From the NCBI GenBank assembly GCA_021803845.1, contig JAJZLA010000029.1, positions 1-10,418 on the forward strand: 10,418 nt of DNA. The letters run 5' to 3'. The stretch is from a bacterium (GTDB lineage Bacteria; SZUA-79; Acidulodesulfobacterales; Acidulodesulfobacteraceae). The translations under genes and the position numbers were made by a program. How positions within the stretch are numbered: the first letter of the stretch is position 1; each line of letters begins with the position of its first letter. Below, piece after piece: positions 1 to 6,775 of this stretch. The notes below the pieces were generated by a model. That model saw only the letters and a list, made by a program, of their open reading frames with translations. It made no database searches and had not been told where the DNA came from.

Positions 1-59
1 TTAAATTGAGAATCGTATTTCTTTTCCATTTCTTCTATTTTATGCCTCAGGTCTTTATG
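1..59. repeat. Left arm of 59-bp perfect inverted repeat (fold-back)
   Basis: Bases 1-59 are the exact reverse complement of 364-422. The match stops at base 60/363 and runs to the first base of the window, so it may extend further. The right arm is coding sequence for the coiled coil of the ORF6N protein, so the left arm is antisense to it and cannot be a natural N-terminus. Such an edge is typical of a fold-back chimera or a contig end; a real inverted repeat is the alternative. Confidence 0.95.
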
Positions 60-510
60 CTCGACAGCGATCTTGCAGAGCTTTACAATGTTGAAACAAA
101 GGTTTTAAACCAGGCGGTTAAAAGAAATATTGCGCGCTTTCCGGAAGACTTTATGTTTCAGTTAAATGAAAGAGTAAGCTTTGAAACTTTCAAGGTCACA
201 ATTTGCGACCTTGAAGAGAGGGCAAAATATCAAGTATTTGCCGCATGTTTTTACCGAAAACGGCGTGGCTATGCTTTCCAGCGTTCTTAACAGCGAAAGG
301 TCGATACAGGTCAATATACAAATAATGAGAACCTTTACGAAAATCAGGGAAATGCTATCCTCCCATAAAGACCTGAGGCATAAAATAGAAGAAATGGAAA
401 AGAAATACGATTCTCAATTTAAAATTGTTTTTAACGCCATAAAAGAATTAATGAACCCGCCGGAAAAACAAGTCCGGAAAATAGGGTTTAAAACAGAAAA
501 AGAAAAATAA
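57..510 (+). pseudogene. ORF6N-domain protein, frameshifted and lacking its 5' end
   Basis: The reading begins with [20 protein letters not shown] and continues to [11 protein letters not shown], the conserved core of the ORF6N domain, a DNA-binding domain common in phage and mobile-element proteins. The frame then breaks. The rest of the family pattern ([35 protein letters not shown]) is read in another frame from about base 184 to the stop at 508-510. The break lies in GAAACTT near 183-189, which fits loss of two bases from an A run, or gain of one. The C-terminal part is a charged predicted coiled coil ending in a KIGFKTEKEK-type tail, usual for the family. Residues normally found before MLDSD are missing, because bases 1-59 are an inverted copy of 364-422. 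Its stop lies 6 bp from the convergent PhzF relic. I am sure of the family; whether the frameshift is real or a sequencing error is open. Confidence 0.85.
364..422. repeat. Right arm of 59-bp perfect inverted repeat
   Basis: This is the reverse complement of bases 1-59, with 304 bp between the arms. It lies inside the coiled-coil coding part of the ORF6N relic and is presumably the original copy, since it is in frame and matches the family pattern ([18 protein letters not shown]). Confidence 0.95.
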
Positions 511-516
511 CTGCCT

Positions 517-771
517 TTACAGCGGCAAATAAATCTCTTCTTTCATAAATGTTACCGCACGTCCCGATATAATTACGCGGCCATTTTCTTTTTCCACCCT
601 GCATAATATCTCTCCGCCCCTTTTAGAAACCTGCACGGCATTTAAAATGTTTTTATCCAGTCTGTCTGCCCAGTACGGAGCAAGTTCGCAATGAGAGGAA
701 CCTGTTACAGGGTCTTCCGGTATGCCGAATTTCGGCGCAAAAAACGGCCTTATAAGCGCTAAGGAAGAAAG
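517..771 (-). pseudogene. PhzF-family isomerase/epimerase, 3' fragment
   Basis: The - strand from 771 to the TAA at 517-519 reads 84 residues that match the C-terminal third of PhzF/YddE-type proteins. They include RPFFAPKFGIPEDPVTGSSH, with the conserved GxxEDPxTGS motif, and then LAPYWADRL and a final strand ending in EEIYLPL. The family is usually about 260-300 aa, and the N-terminal half with its catalytic Glu is absent. An in-frame TAA at 772-774 closes the upstream side and no plausible start exists, so this is a truncated relic. PhzF proteins are cytosolic and resemble diaminopimelate epimerase. The fragment converges on the ORF6N relic, 6 bp away. The truncation point, near 760-772, marks an old deletion or insertion junction. 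The family call is firm; the substrate cannot be inferred. Confidence 0.85.
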
Positions 772-912
772 TTAATGAAAAGGAGGTGGGCTAAATAGAA
801 ATTAAAAATGCCAGGAAATAATGGTTTATGCATTTTAATTTAACTTAAAATGTGATTTATGAGATTTATAATCGGCGAAAAGTTAATTTTTCGTTCGGTG
901 TTTTAATTAATT
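772..912. other. Non-coding spacer
   Basis: AT-rich spacer between the PhzF relic and the 3' end of the 121-aa zinc-ribbon gene. It contains a short hairpin, CGAAAA at 876-881 pairing with TTTTCG at 888-893, but no T-tract follows on the - strand, so I do not call it a terminator. No convincing coding sequence was seen in either orientation. Confidence 0.5.
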
Positions 913-1278
913 TTAAATCGGTGTTGACACTGTAGAATATGTATAGCTTGACGGACTTGAATGTTCGAGAATATGTTTTGAGACAGGCGATGCCGCCGGC
1001 TTTTTAGCTTGTCCCGATAATGGCGCTGAAGCAGGGCTTATAGAAGGTCCCCTCCCTTGATTTAAAGATATTATAAGAACTATAAAAATAACAAGAACTA
1101 TTCCAGCTAATGAAGAAAGCATTATGATGAGGTTTTTATTCGACATCCTTTTAGGCGGTGAGATAGGATTGTTGTTTAAGCGGTTATCGGGTTCGGCATT
1201 ATGCCCGCAACTCCCGCAGAACTTGTCGTCCGGACTTAATTCAGCCCCGCAATAATTACAAAATTTCTTTTCATCCAT
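913..1278 (-). CDS. Zinc-ribbon single-pass membrane protein (121 aa)
   Basis: A small protein with an N-terminal zinc ribbon: Cys7, Cys10, Cys21 and Cys24 form CxxCG-x10-CxxCG. A short Asn/Pro-rich linker follows, then one hydrophobic segment at about residues 49-72 and a Ser/Pro/Thr-rich tail of about 48 residues without a recognisable fold. The likely topology is ribbon in the cytosol and tail outside. This is a minimal version of the architecture of the 272-aa and 409-aa proteins upstream. The ATG at 1278 is preceded by a purine-rich AGGGG. It is separated from the lipoprotein gene by 288 bp holding a LolC/E relic and a hairpin, so it may have its own promoter; a TTGACA lies at 1364-1359 but I see no good -10 at proper spacing. 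Function is unknown. The ribbon could bind a partner or only stabilise the fold. Confidence 0.85.
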   Translation of the reverse strand: MDEKKFCNYCGAELSPDDKFCGSCGHNAEPDNRLNNNPISPPKRMSNKNLIIMLSSLAGIVLVIFIVLIISLNQGRGPSISPASAPLSGQAKKPAASPVSKHILEHSSPSSYTYSTVSTPI

Positions 1279-1454
1279 GATTTTACCCCTTTTATATTTT
1301 TTAAATTAAGTTTTTGAAATTCCGACAGAATTTTAAACTCGTAAAAACTATCCCCGTTTGTCAAATTCACCTAAATTTAATATATTCTAAAGAGGGGCAG
1401 TCGTGTCCGCTCCTCATTTATCCTGCATTCCCATGCCTTACAAATCAAAAATTC
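1279..1454. other. Spacer upstream of the 121-aa zinc-ribbon gene
   Basis: The 176 bp immediately upstream of the 121-aa gene contain a consensus TTGACA on the - strand (1364-1359) but no clear matching -10. I found no convincing gene. The open frame that crosses this region on the + strand has no ribosome binding site and no family-like sequence. Confidence 0.4.
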
Positions 1455-1491
1455 TATTTTGGCAATAGCTATTTGATAGATTGCCAAAATA
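1455..1491 (-). terminator. Hairpin, possible intrinsic terminator
   Basis: A perfect 12-bp stem (1455-1466 with 1480-1491) has a 13-nt loop. On the - strand it starts two bases after the stop of the LolC/E relic and is followed by GAATTTTTG, a short T-tract. It probably was the terminator of the lost LolC/E gene and could now end transcripts coming from the lipoprotein gene. The stem is AT-rich and the T-tract short, so termination may be weak. Confidence 0.45.
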
Positions 1492-1492
1492 T

Positions 1493-1579
1493 TTATCCGC
1501 GCCTTACGCCCTCTGCGGGATCTATTTTCCTTGCCTTATAAGACGGGTATAACGTCGCGATGAAACTTAAAAAAAGCGC
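1493..1579 (-). pseudogene. LolC/LolE (FtsX/MacB-type) permease, C-terminal fragment
   Basis: The - strand from about 1579 to the TAA at 1493-1495 reads ALFLSFIATLYPSYKARKID followed by PAEGVRRG. This is the hallmark end of the last transmembrane helix of LolC/LolE-like permeases: ATLYPxxxAxxxDPxEGxR. In the intact family these are inner-membrane subunits of the ABC exporter that releases lipoproteins towards the outer membrane. Only about 29 of roughly 400 residues remain, and an in-frame stop occurs at 1595-1597. The fragment overlaps the last codons of the lipoprotein gene, so the junction lies near 1570-1580 and may have supplied that gene's stop codon. The family call is good for so short a piece because the motif is characteristic. 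MacB-type permeases share it, so I do not separate LolC from LolE or MacB. Confidence 0.7.
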
Positions 1580-2418
1580 TTTAATCCTATTCCGTTATTG
1601 ATATTTATGCGCCACTCATTTTTGTTCTTTTGAAATAGAGCTATAGCCATACCTGATGTTGTTAAATTTAAATAAAATGGATATTTCTTTTCCAATAAAG
1701 TAAAGATTTTTGCATAACCATGATGGATTGGAAGCGGATACGGTAAGGCAAAAGTTCTTGTAATATTTGAATTGGGAAGCAAATAAACTTTATAAACATC
1801 TACAACCAGTTTTTTAATTGCGTAGTAATGATTATTAGGGAAAAAGCTCCATGAATATTTGCACTGAGCTAGTGATTTAGCATCTTTATCACGGCTGCAT
1901 TTTATTATATTTTTTAATTTAAAGGTTCCTAAATCAAAATAAATAGTTGTACTTTCTTTGCGTTTTTTAAAGCCGTAAGGATGTAAACTATAAAAAAAAT
2001 TACTTCTAGCATCAATAAAAGCCTTAAATAGTTTACTATTCCTTGGTAATAACTCAAGATGTAATTGATTTTTGACAAGTATCGGAGCATTTGGAACATT
2101 ACTAAAAAAATTTGGGTTAAAATTTGTTTTTGATATCACAGCTTTTGTTTGAGATAACTTTTTCTTTATCAGATAAATTGCCGTAGCTTTCGACCAAACT
2201 TTAATATTAGGCTTTTTATTCAAATAATTTTTAGTAGCTTTTGATTTATTTTTGTTTAAATCATTAATTGATGCAGAATGCGTGGCATAATTTGAATTAT
2301 AATTTTTACCACTGCCACTACAACCAGACAATAAAGTCATTGTTCCAATAATAACCAATAAAATCAAAAATATAGATGGTAATATAGAATCATTTCTAAT
2401 ATTTAACTTTTTAATCAT
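1567..2418 (-). CDS. Predicted lipoprotein, unknown family (283 aa)
   Basis: I place the start at the ATG at 2418, which has ACGAGG upstream at suitable spacing; an in-frame TTG at 2454 lacks a good site and would make 295 aa. The protein has a basic N-terminus, a hydrophobic stretch at about 13-31 and the lipobox LLSGC with Cys33, so it is predicted to be exported, cleaved by signal peptidase II and lipid-anchored. The mature part is Lys/Asn/Tyr-rich and shows no domain I recognise. A Ser/Asn/Lys-rich linker of about 45 residues precedes it. The gene begins 36 bp after the 571-aa gene, suggesting co-transcription. It is more AT-rich than the zinc-ribbon genes. Its last residues (GLKRFF) overlap the LolC/E relic, so the native C-terminus may have been altered. 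Possible role: surface partner of the 571-aa protein, by position only. Confidence 0.8.
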   Translation of the reverse strand: MIKKLNIRNDSILPSIFLILLVIIGTMTLLSGCSGSGKNYNSNYATHSASINDLNKNKSKATKNYLNKKPNIKVWSKATAIYLIKKKLSQTKAVISKTNFNPNFFSNVPNAPILVKNQLHLELLPRNSKLFKAFIDARSNFFYSLHPYGFKKRKESTTIYFDLGTFKLKNIIKCSRDKDAKSLAQCKYSWSFFPNNHYYAIKKLVVDVYKVYLLPNSNITRTFALPYPLPIHHGYAKIFTLLEKKYPFYLNLTTSGMAIALFQKNKNEWRININNGIGLKRFF

Positions 2419-2454
2419 ATTAAGTTGCCTCGTAAAAATCTTTATAGCATTCAA

Positions 2455-3014
2455 TTAATAAAAAACAAAAGCTCCGATAAGATTTCCCGCATCGTTTGGG
2501 TTTTGCCCTCCAGCCGACTGAGAGGTTATTTCGGAAACGCTATAACTGCCTTTGGGTAAATAAGTATGAACAATCTCCATAGCAAGATTAGGAGAACCGG
2601 GCCATGCCGCATCTGTTTTCAAACCAGACAATCCTGTAATCGACAGGGATTGCCCGCCGCCGGCTATGGCAACAACGACAACAAGCGAATTATTATGTTT
2701 CACATTAAAAGATACGGAAGCTGATGAAGCGCCGGAGCCGGTATTATAACCGGAAAACGATGTAAAACGGCTGAACCCTGTTATGGCAATCCCTCCTGCT
2801 ACCTGGTAACCGGTTTGAGTGGAGAATTCATTGAAATTACTTTTACTTACGGCTAAGGCGGCAACCCTATTACCTGCGCTATTTATTGCGGAAGCATATT
2901 GACCTTTTATAAAAGCGGAAGATTGAAATCCGCCGCCCGTTCCATATCCATAAATATATAGAGAATATCCCTGCGGTAAATTGACTGATGTCGTATTTTC
3001 ATTTACAACGGCGG
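2455..3014. repeat. 560-bp perfect direct repeat, copy 1
   Basis: This segment is identical base for base to 4919-5478 (offset 2464). It begins exactly at the stop codon of the 571-aa gene and ends at codon 387, where a 3-bp indel (one extra Ala codon in copy 2) and then divergence follow. It encodes the whole C-terminal domain. Confidence 0.97.
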
Positions 3015-4170
3015 ATACAACTTGAGGATTTGGAATTGCTGGAGTTGCAGGTGCCGTAGAACTCACATTGTTAGGGGTATTTAACATATTAGAAACAGTT
3101 AAATTAAATTTAGCAGGATTTGCGCTAATTTGAGGATTATTGACAGAAATAGTTATATTATCTCCGGGCTTTAGTATCCAACTATTTGATCCGTAATCAC
3201 CTGTGAGGCCATCTATAACAATTTTGGTATTGGACCAACTTGCCACATTTAGGGTAACTAAGCAATTGCCAACGCTGCATCCTGCAGCCCACTCTCCAGT
3301 AGTATCGCCGACAGTTAAATAGGGAGAATCTCCATTAAACGGAGTATGATGACCAAATCCTTGTCCATAGATTGTAATAGTTTGATTGTTTGTCGGCATA
3401 ATAGGATTCGGGTTCACGGAGGTAATTACGGGCTCTGCTCCCGTTGGCACTCCGGCAGCCGCCGCCTCTGCATACCCCCCATATTGAACGGGGATTATTC
3501 TTAACCCGTTTGGAGAAGAAGACGTTGTCGGATGTTGGGACACTTGTGGCGCTGGTTGTGAAACGGATGTCTGTTGTGCCGCCACATTAAGGTTGTACAT
3601 CCCTGGAGAGCCGTACCCCATTTGAGGATTTGCATTATACGCCATGGCGGCTAACTGCGGGTTCCATACCATTACTTCCACCTGATCGCCCGGTTCGAAT
3701 GACCATCCGCCGCCATAAGAACCTGTAAAGCCGTTTATAACTATTTCACTGTTTGTCCAGCTTGAAACATTTATGGTAACAAAGTTACCGCTCCACCCGG
3801 CATTCCACCCTCTTGTCACGTCATAAATCCGTATAAATCTTGAATCCCCATTAAACGGGATATGTATTCCAAACCCTGTCCCTCTTATCACAATCCTTTG
3901 ATTATTTGTCGGATAAATCGGACTTACTGAGAAGATTTTTGGAGCGGCAATGGCTGAAATGGCGGAATTTTCCGTTTGGTTTACTACTGATTTAACAGCG
4001 TTTGGCGCATTATTTATCGTATTATTTATAGAATTTTGAAACTGATTAATAGTGCCGCCTAAAACGCTTCCGAATAAATTTCCCGCAAGGGATGCCGCCG
4101 GATTTAAAAAAACAGTTAAACCAAAGAATATCGTAAATATTAAAGCTGTTACTCTAACTTTTCTATCCAT
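2455..4170 (-). CDS. Secreted protein with two IPT/TIG-like repeats and a duplicated C-terminal domain (571 aa)
   Basis: A signal peptide is visible: basic MDRKVR, hydrophobic residues 7-24, probable cleavage after Ala29 (SLA). A Gln/Asn-rich segment follows. Two related beta domains come next, at about 76-196 and 246-360. Each opens with SxxPIxPTNNQxIxIxGxGFG and continues with PFNGDS, GWxAG or EWAAG, a V/A-S-SWxN-x-x-I-V-I motif and a PGD motif, like IPT/TIG folds. Between them lies NGLRIIPVQYGGYA (221-234), also present at the N-terminus of the 206-aa protein. Residues 387-571 form a Gly/Ser-rich beta-type domain identical to the ectodomain of the 272-aa protein. No sortase motif, lipobox or C-terminal membrane helix is seen, so it is predicted secreted or periplasmic. 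A strong AGGAGG precedes the ATG. TIG-like domains often mediate binding at surfaces; no catalytic motif was found. Confidence 0.85.
   Translation of the reverse strand: MDRKVRVTALIFTIFFGLTVFLNPAASLAGNLFGSVLGGTINQFQNSINNTINNAPNAVKSVVNQTENSAISAIAAPKIFSVSPIYPTNNQRIVIRGTGFGIHIPFNGDSRFIRIYDVTRGWNAGWSGNFVTINVSSWTNSEIVINGFTGSYGGGWSFEPGDQVEVMVWNPQLAAMAYNANPQMGYGSPGMYNLNVAAQQTSVSQPAPQVSQHPTTSSSPNGLRIIPVQYGGYAEAAAAGVPTGAEPVITSVNPNPIMPTNNQTITIYGQGFGHHTPFNGDSPYLTVGDTTGEWAAGCSVGNCLVTLNVASWSNTKIVIDGLTGDYGSNSWILKPGDNITISVNNPQISANPAKFNLTVSNMLNTPNNVSSTAPATPAIPNPQVVSAVVNENTTSVNLPQGYSLYIYGYGTGGGFQSSAFIKGQYASAINSAGNRVAALAVSKSNFNEFSTQTGYQVAGGIAITGFSRFTSFSGYNTGSGASSASVSFNVKHNNSLVVVVAIAGGGQSLSITGLSGLKTDAAWPGSPNLAMEIVHTYLPKGSYSVSEITSQSAGGQNPNDAGNLIGAFVFY
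3456..3511. repeat. 56-bp imperfect direct repeat, copy 1 (NGLRI/YGGYA module)
   Basis: The segment matches 4794-4849 at 52 of 56 positions and is read in the same frame. It encodes NGLRIIPVQYGGYAEAAAAG in the linker between the two IPT/TIG-like domains of the 571-aa protein. The flanks are unrelated. Confidence 0.9.
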
Positions 4171-4242
4171 TTGTTTAATCCTCCTATTGCTTAATTAAAC
4201 TTTAAATCCTGAAATATTTAAATAGTTCATATAACTTTAAAA

Positions 4243-4863
4243 CTATAAAGGCTTACCGCAATTTTCGCAAAATTTCGCATCGGGACTATTTTCTGTTCCG
4301 CAATTGGGGCATTTTTTATTTTGCTCTTCTTTTTTACTTGAGGTTATCTCGCTTCCGCATTTTCCGCAAAAAAGTGAACCCTCTTTAACTTCTGCGCCGC
4401 AGTTAGGGCATTTTACCGAGCCTGAAGCCTTGTTAGGAGAACTTGCCGGGGATGCCGGCGGAACATTTTGAATAGGAGGCGGAGTATATGCCGTATTTTG
4501 GGCTGCATTTACTCTATTAACCTGAGTTGATACGGGTTTGGGATAAGGCTTTCCGCCTCCCAAAACTCCAACTTGCTGCAATATCGGCCACTCAGCTTTG
4601 TAAGCAAAAAGGTAAAATAAGTATATATTGACTATAGGAATGAAAGAAAAAAGCAAGGTGTAGAGCAAAGCCTTATCGTTAGAATATCCGGCTTTTATAA
4701 GGATTTTATAAATTCCGTAAATAAAGAATATCCATATGCCGATTGATATAATAAACATTATTATCATAAAAAAGAATAAGAACCCCACCGTTCCAGCCGC
4801 CGCCCCTGCATACCCCCCATATTGAATGGGGGTTATCCTTAACCCGTTTAAAATAATGTCCAT
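4243..4863 (-). CDS. Two-TM membrane protein with two C-terminal zinc ribbons (206 aa)
   Basis: The N-terminus carries NGLRITPIQYGGYAGAAAG, shared with the linker of the 571-aa protein. Two hydrophobic segments follow, about 26-55 (long) and 66-88. The stretch around KAGYSND, PIVNIYLFY and EWPIL resembles small bacterial membrane proteins of the DUF5684-like type. A Pro/Ala/Ser linker (about 105-148) leads to two ribbons, Cys152/155/166/169 and Cys185/188/199/202, both CPNCG-x10-CxxCG. With two membrane passes both ends should lie in the cytosol. The gene has a strong GGAGGAAGG site before the ATG and sits 55 bp after the 272-aa gene and 72 bp before the 571-aa gene, on the same strand. No enzymatic motif is present. 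A scaffold or zinc-dependent assembly role is possible but unproven. Confidence 0.85.
   Translation of the reverse strand: MDIILNGLRITPIQYGGYAGAAAGTVGFLFFFMIIMFIISIGIWIFFIYGIYKILIKAGYSNDKALLYTLLFSFIPIVNIYLFYLFAYKAEWPILQQVGVLGGGKPYPKPVSTQVNRVNAAQNTAYTPPPIQNVPPASPASSPNKASGSVKCPNCGAEVKEGSLFCGKCGSEITSSKKEEQNKKCPNCGTENSPDAKFCENCGKPL
4794..4849. repeat. 56-bp imperfect direct repeat, copy 2 (NGLRI/YGGYA module)
   Basis: Matches 3456-3511 with four substitutions and no indel. Here it supplies the N-terminal residues 6-24 of the 206-aa membrane protein, starting a few codons after the ATG. Confidence 0.9.
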
Positions 4864-4918
4864 AATATCCTTCCTCCAAATGATTATTAGATAGTGTTAA
4901 TTTTTAATATATTTGAAT

Positions 4919-5478
4919 TTAATAAAAAACAAAAGCTCCGATAAGATTTCCCGCATCGTTTGGGTTTTGCCCTCCAGCCGACTGAGAGGTTATTTCGGAA
5001 ACGCTATAACTGCCTTTGGGTAAATAAGTATGAACAATCTCCATAGCAAGATTAGGAGAACCGGGCCATGCCGCATCTGTTTTCAAACCAGACAATCCTG
5101 TAATCGACAGGGATTGCCCGCCGCCGGCTATGGCAACAACGACAACAAGCGAATTATTATGTTTCACATTAAAAGATACGGAAGCTGATGAAGCGCCGGA
5201 GCCGGTATTATAACCGGAAAACGATGTAAAACGGCTGAACCCTGTTATGGCAATCCCTCCTGCTACCTGGTAACCGGTTTGAGTGGAGAATTCATTGAAA
5301 TTACTTTTACTTACGGCTAAGGCGGCAACCCTATTACCTGCGCTATTTATTGCGGAAGCATATTGACCTTTTATAAAAGCGGAAGATTGAAATCCGCCGC
5401 CCGTTCCATATCCATAAATATATAGAGAATATCCCTGCGGTAAATTGACTGATGTCGTATTTTCATTTACAACGGCGG
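4919..5478. repeat. 560-bp perfect direct repeat, copy 2
   Basis: Identical to 2455-3014. It begins at the stop codon of the 272-aa gene and ends at about codon 87, just past the membrane-proximal stalk. The sequences on both sides of the repeat differ between the two copies. Confidence 0.97.
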
Positions 5479-5737
5479 CGGATACGACTCCATGTCCTGG
5501 TTTTGAAGTAGAAAAAATTCTAAAAACTATTACTCCTGTTAAAAACAACACTACTAATATTGCCGATAGAATAAGATAAAGATTAAGCGAACTCTTTTTA
5601 GTTAAGGGTGCATTCGAATTCGAAGGTTCGTTTGAAGGCCGTCCATAACTTTCGGACACGCCGGCCGGCTTACCGCAATTATCGCAAAACTTATCGTTGT
5701 CTTCTAAAGGAGCCCCGCAGTATTTGCAATATTTCAT
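4919..5737 (-). CDS. Zinc-ribbon/TM/ectodomain protein sharing its ectodomain with the 571-aa protein (272 aa)
   Basis: The N-terminus is a zinc ribbon (Cys4, Cys7, Cys18, Cys21; CKYCG...FCDNCG). A polar Ser/Asn/Pro linker follows, then one TM helix at about 51-72. From residue 88 the sequence is identical to the C-terminal domain of the 571-aa protein: NTTSVNLPQGYSLYIYGYG at its start, Gly/Ser-rich strands, ending NLIGAFVFY. Topology should be ribbon in, ectodomain out. The overall plan recalls Gram-positive zinc-ribbon/TM proteins such as staphylococcal TcaA, but only in layout, not sequence. Start: ATG at 5737 with GGAGG upstream. It lies 102 bp after the 276-aa gene and 55 bp before the 206-aa gene. 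Probably one form of the ectodomain is membrane-tethered and the other (571-aa) released. No function can be assigned. Confidence 0.88.
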   Translation of the reverse strand: MKYCKYCGAPLEDNDKFCDNCGKPAGVSESYGRPSNEPSNSNAPLTKKSSLNLYLILSAILVVLFLTGVIVFRIFSTSKPGHGVVSAAVVNENTTSVNLPQGYSLYIYGYGTGGGFQSSAFIKGQYASAINSAGNRVAALAVSKSNFNEFSTQTGYQVAGGIAITGFSRFTSFSGYNTGSGASSASVSFNVKHNNSLVVVVAIAGGGQSLSITGLSGLKTDAAWPGSPNLAMEIVHTYLPKGSYSVSEITSQSAGGQNPNDAGNLIGAFVFY

Positions 5738-5839
5738 AATGCCTCCATATTCACATGCATATATAAATAGCTATTCCACGAGCAAAGTCATTTGTGTTTC
5801 AAAAAACCATATGCCTCTAAATCGTATCCTTTCTTAACC

Positions 5840-6670
5840 TTAGTTGCCCCTTAACGGTTTCCCGCACTTTACGCAAAACTTTGCATTCGCTTCATTCTTT
5901 GTTCCGCATTCGGCGCATATAATTTCAGTTGCGATTGGCGCTCCGCATTTGTCGCAGAACTTGTTGCCGGCAGAAACCAAATTGCCGCATTTAGGGCATC
6001 TTACCATAGATTCCTCAGATGCCGACGGTGGAACGGCTAAACCTTCTGTTACGGTTCTTTTCATAGAACTGAAAAGAACATCGGTAATAGCGTCAAGGTT
6101 TCGAGAACCTACGACAAACAGTCCAATCAGCGGTAGCAGGATTAGTAACAAAAATATCCAGTTATAAAGATACCCTAAGCTTCCTAGTAGAGGTATTATC
6201 ACGCCCATATATGAATAATAGGCCATCCCGACAACTATGGTCAGAAGAAGGAAAAAGATGATAAGTCCGCCCTCCGGAAGACGCTTTGATCTTGTGCGAA
6301 TAAGGATATTGAAGTCCGTCGCCGAAATAATCAAAACGGCAAAGATAAGACTGTCCACAATTGCATTGGCTATAGAGATAGGATAAATAACGGTGGGCAT
6401 CTGCAGATTTGTAAAATACTGATGGATAAATTTCGTATATTGGGGAGACAGATATCCGTAATACCCGTATTTTTTAAACCATGAAAGATACTGATGAACC
6501 CCGCTCGAAGGCAGGCCGTTGTTACTTACTACAATGGGGCTCGCATTTATCAAAGGTGGCAGGTGATTTACAACCGCAAGTATGATAAGCAGCGATATTA
6601 CCGCTACCCCTACCTTGATTAACTTTCTTCCTACCAAACTTCCTAAACTACCTTGATATTGTACTGACAT
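5840..6670 (-). CDS. Four-TM membrane protein with two C-terminal zinc ribbons (276 aa)
   Basis: Hydrophobic segments lie at about 17-37, 97-118, 135-158 and 168-188. The loop between the first two (about 38-96) is rich in Tyr, Phe, Ser and Pro and is probably extracytoplasmic. After the fourth helix a short linker leads to two ribbons: Cys225/228/239/242 and Cys252/255/266/269. The even number of helices puts both ends in the cytosol, so the ribbons face the same compartment as those of the 409-, 272- and 206-aa proteins. The ATG at 6670 has AGGGGG upstream. The gene is 105 bp downstream of the 409-aa gene and 102 bp upstream of the 272-aa gene. No transporter or enzyme motif was recognised. 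It could be the membrane core of a complex with the single-pass members, which is inference from position. Confidence 0.85.
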   Translation of the reverse strand: MSVQYQGSLGSLVGRKLIKVGVAVISLLIILAVVNHLPPLINASPIVVSNNGLPSSGVHQYLSWFKKYGYYGYLSPQYTKFIHQYFTNLQMPTVIYPISIANAIVDSLIFAVLIISATDFNILIRTRSKRLPEGGLIIFFLLLTIVVGMAYYSYMGVIIPLLGSLGYLYNWIFLLLILLPLIGLFVVGSRNLDAITDVLFSSMKRTVTEGLAVPPSASEESMVRCPKCGNLVSAGNKFCDKCGAPIATEIICAECGTKNEANAKFCVKCGKPLRGN

Positions 6671-6775
6671 AATCCAACCCCCTACGAATGTTATAATTAA
6701 CGGTTAACTCCTGCTTAAAAGTTTGATTTTTATATATACGTCAAATAAACTACGGGTTTTTATTTTTAGGATATT

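Noticed and set aside
876..893. Terminator after the 121-aa gene
   Set aside because: The stem is only 6 bp and A/T-rich, and no T-tract follows on the - strand.
1314..1541. 75-codon open frame on the + strand
   Set aside because: It lies antisense to the LolC/E relic and the hairpin, has no ribosome binding site and no protein-like family pattern.
2419..2454. TTG at 2454 as the start of the lipoprotein
   Set aside because: The ATG at 2418 has a better ribosome binding site and gives a normal lipoprotein signal peptide; the TTG would add 12 residues ahead of it.
5844..6167. Open frame on the + strand inside the 276-aa gene
   Set aside because: It is the antisense of the zinc-ribbon region; His/Pro-rich composition comes from reversed Cys/Gly codons.
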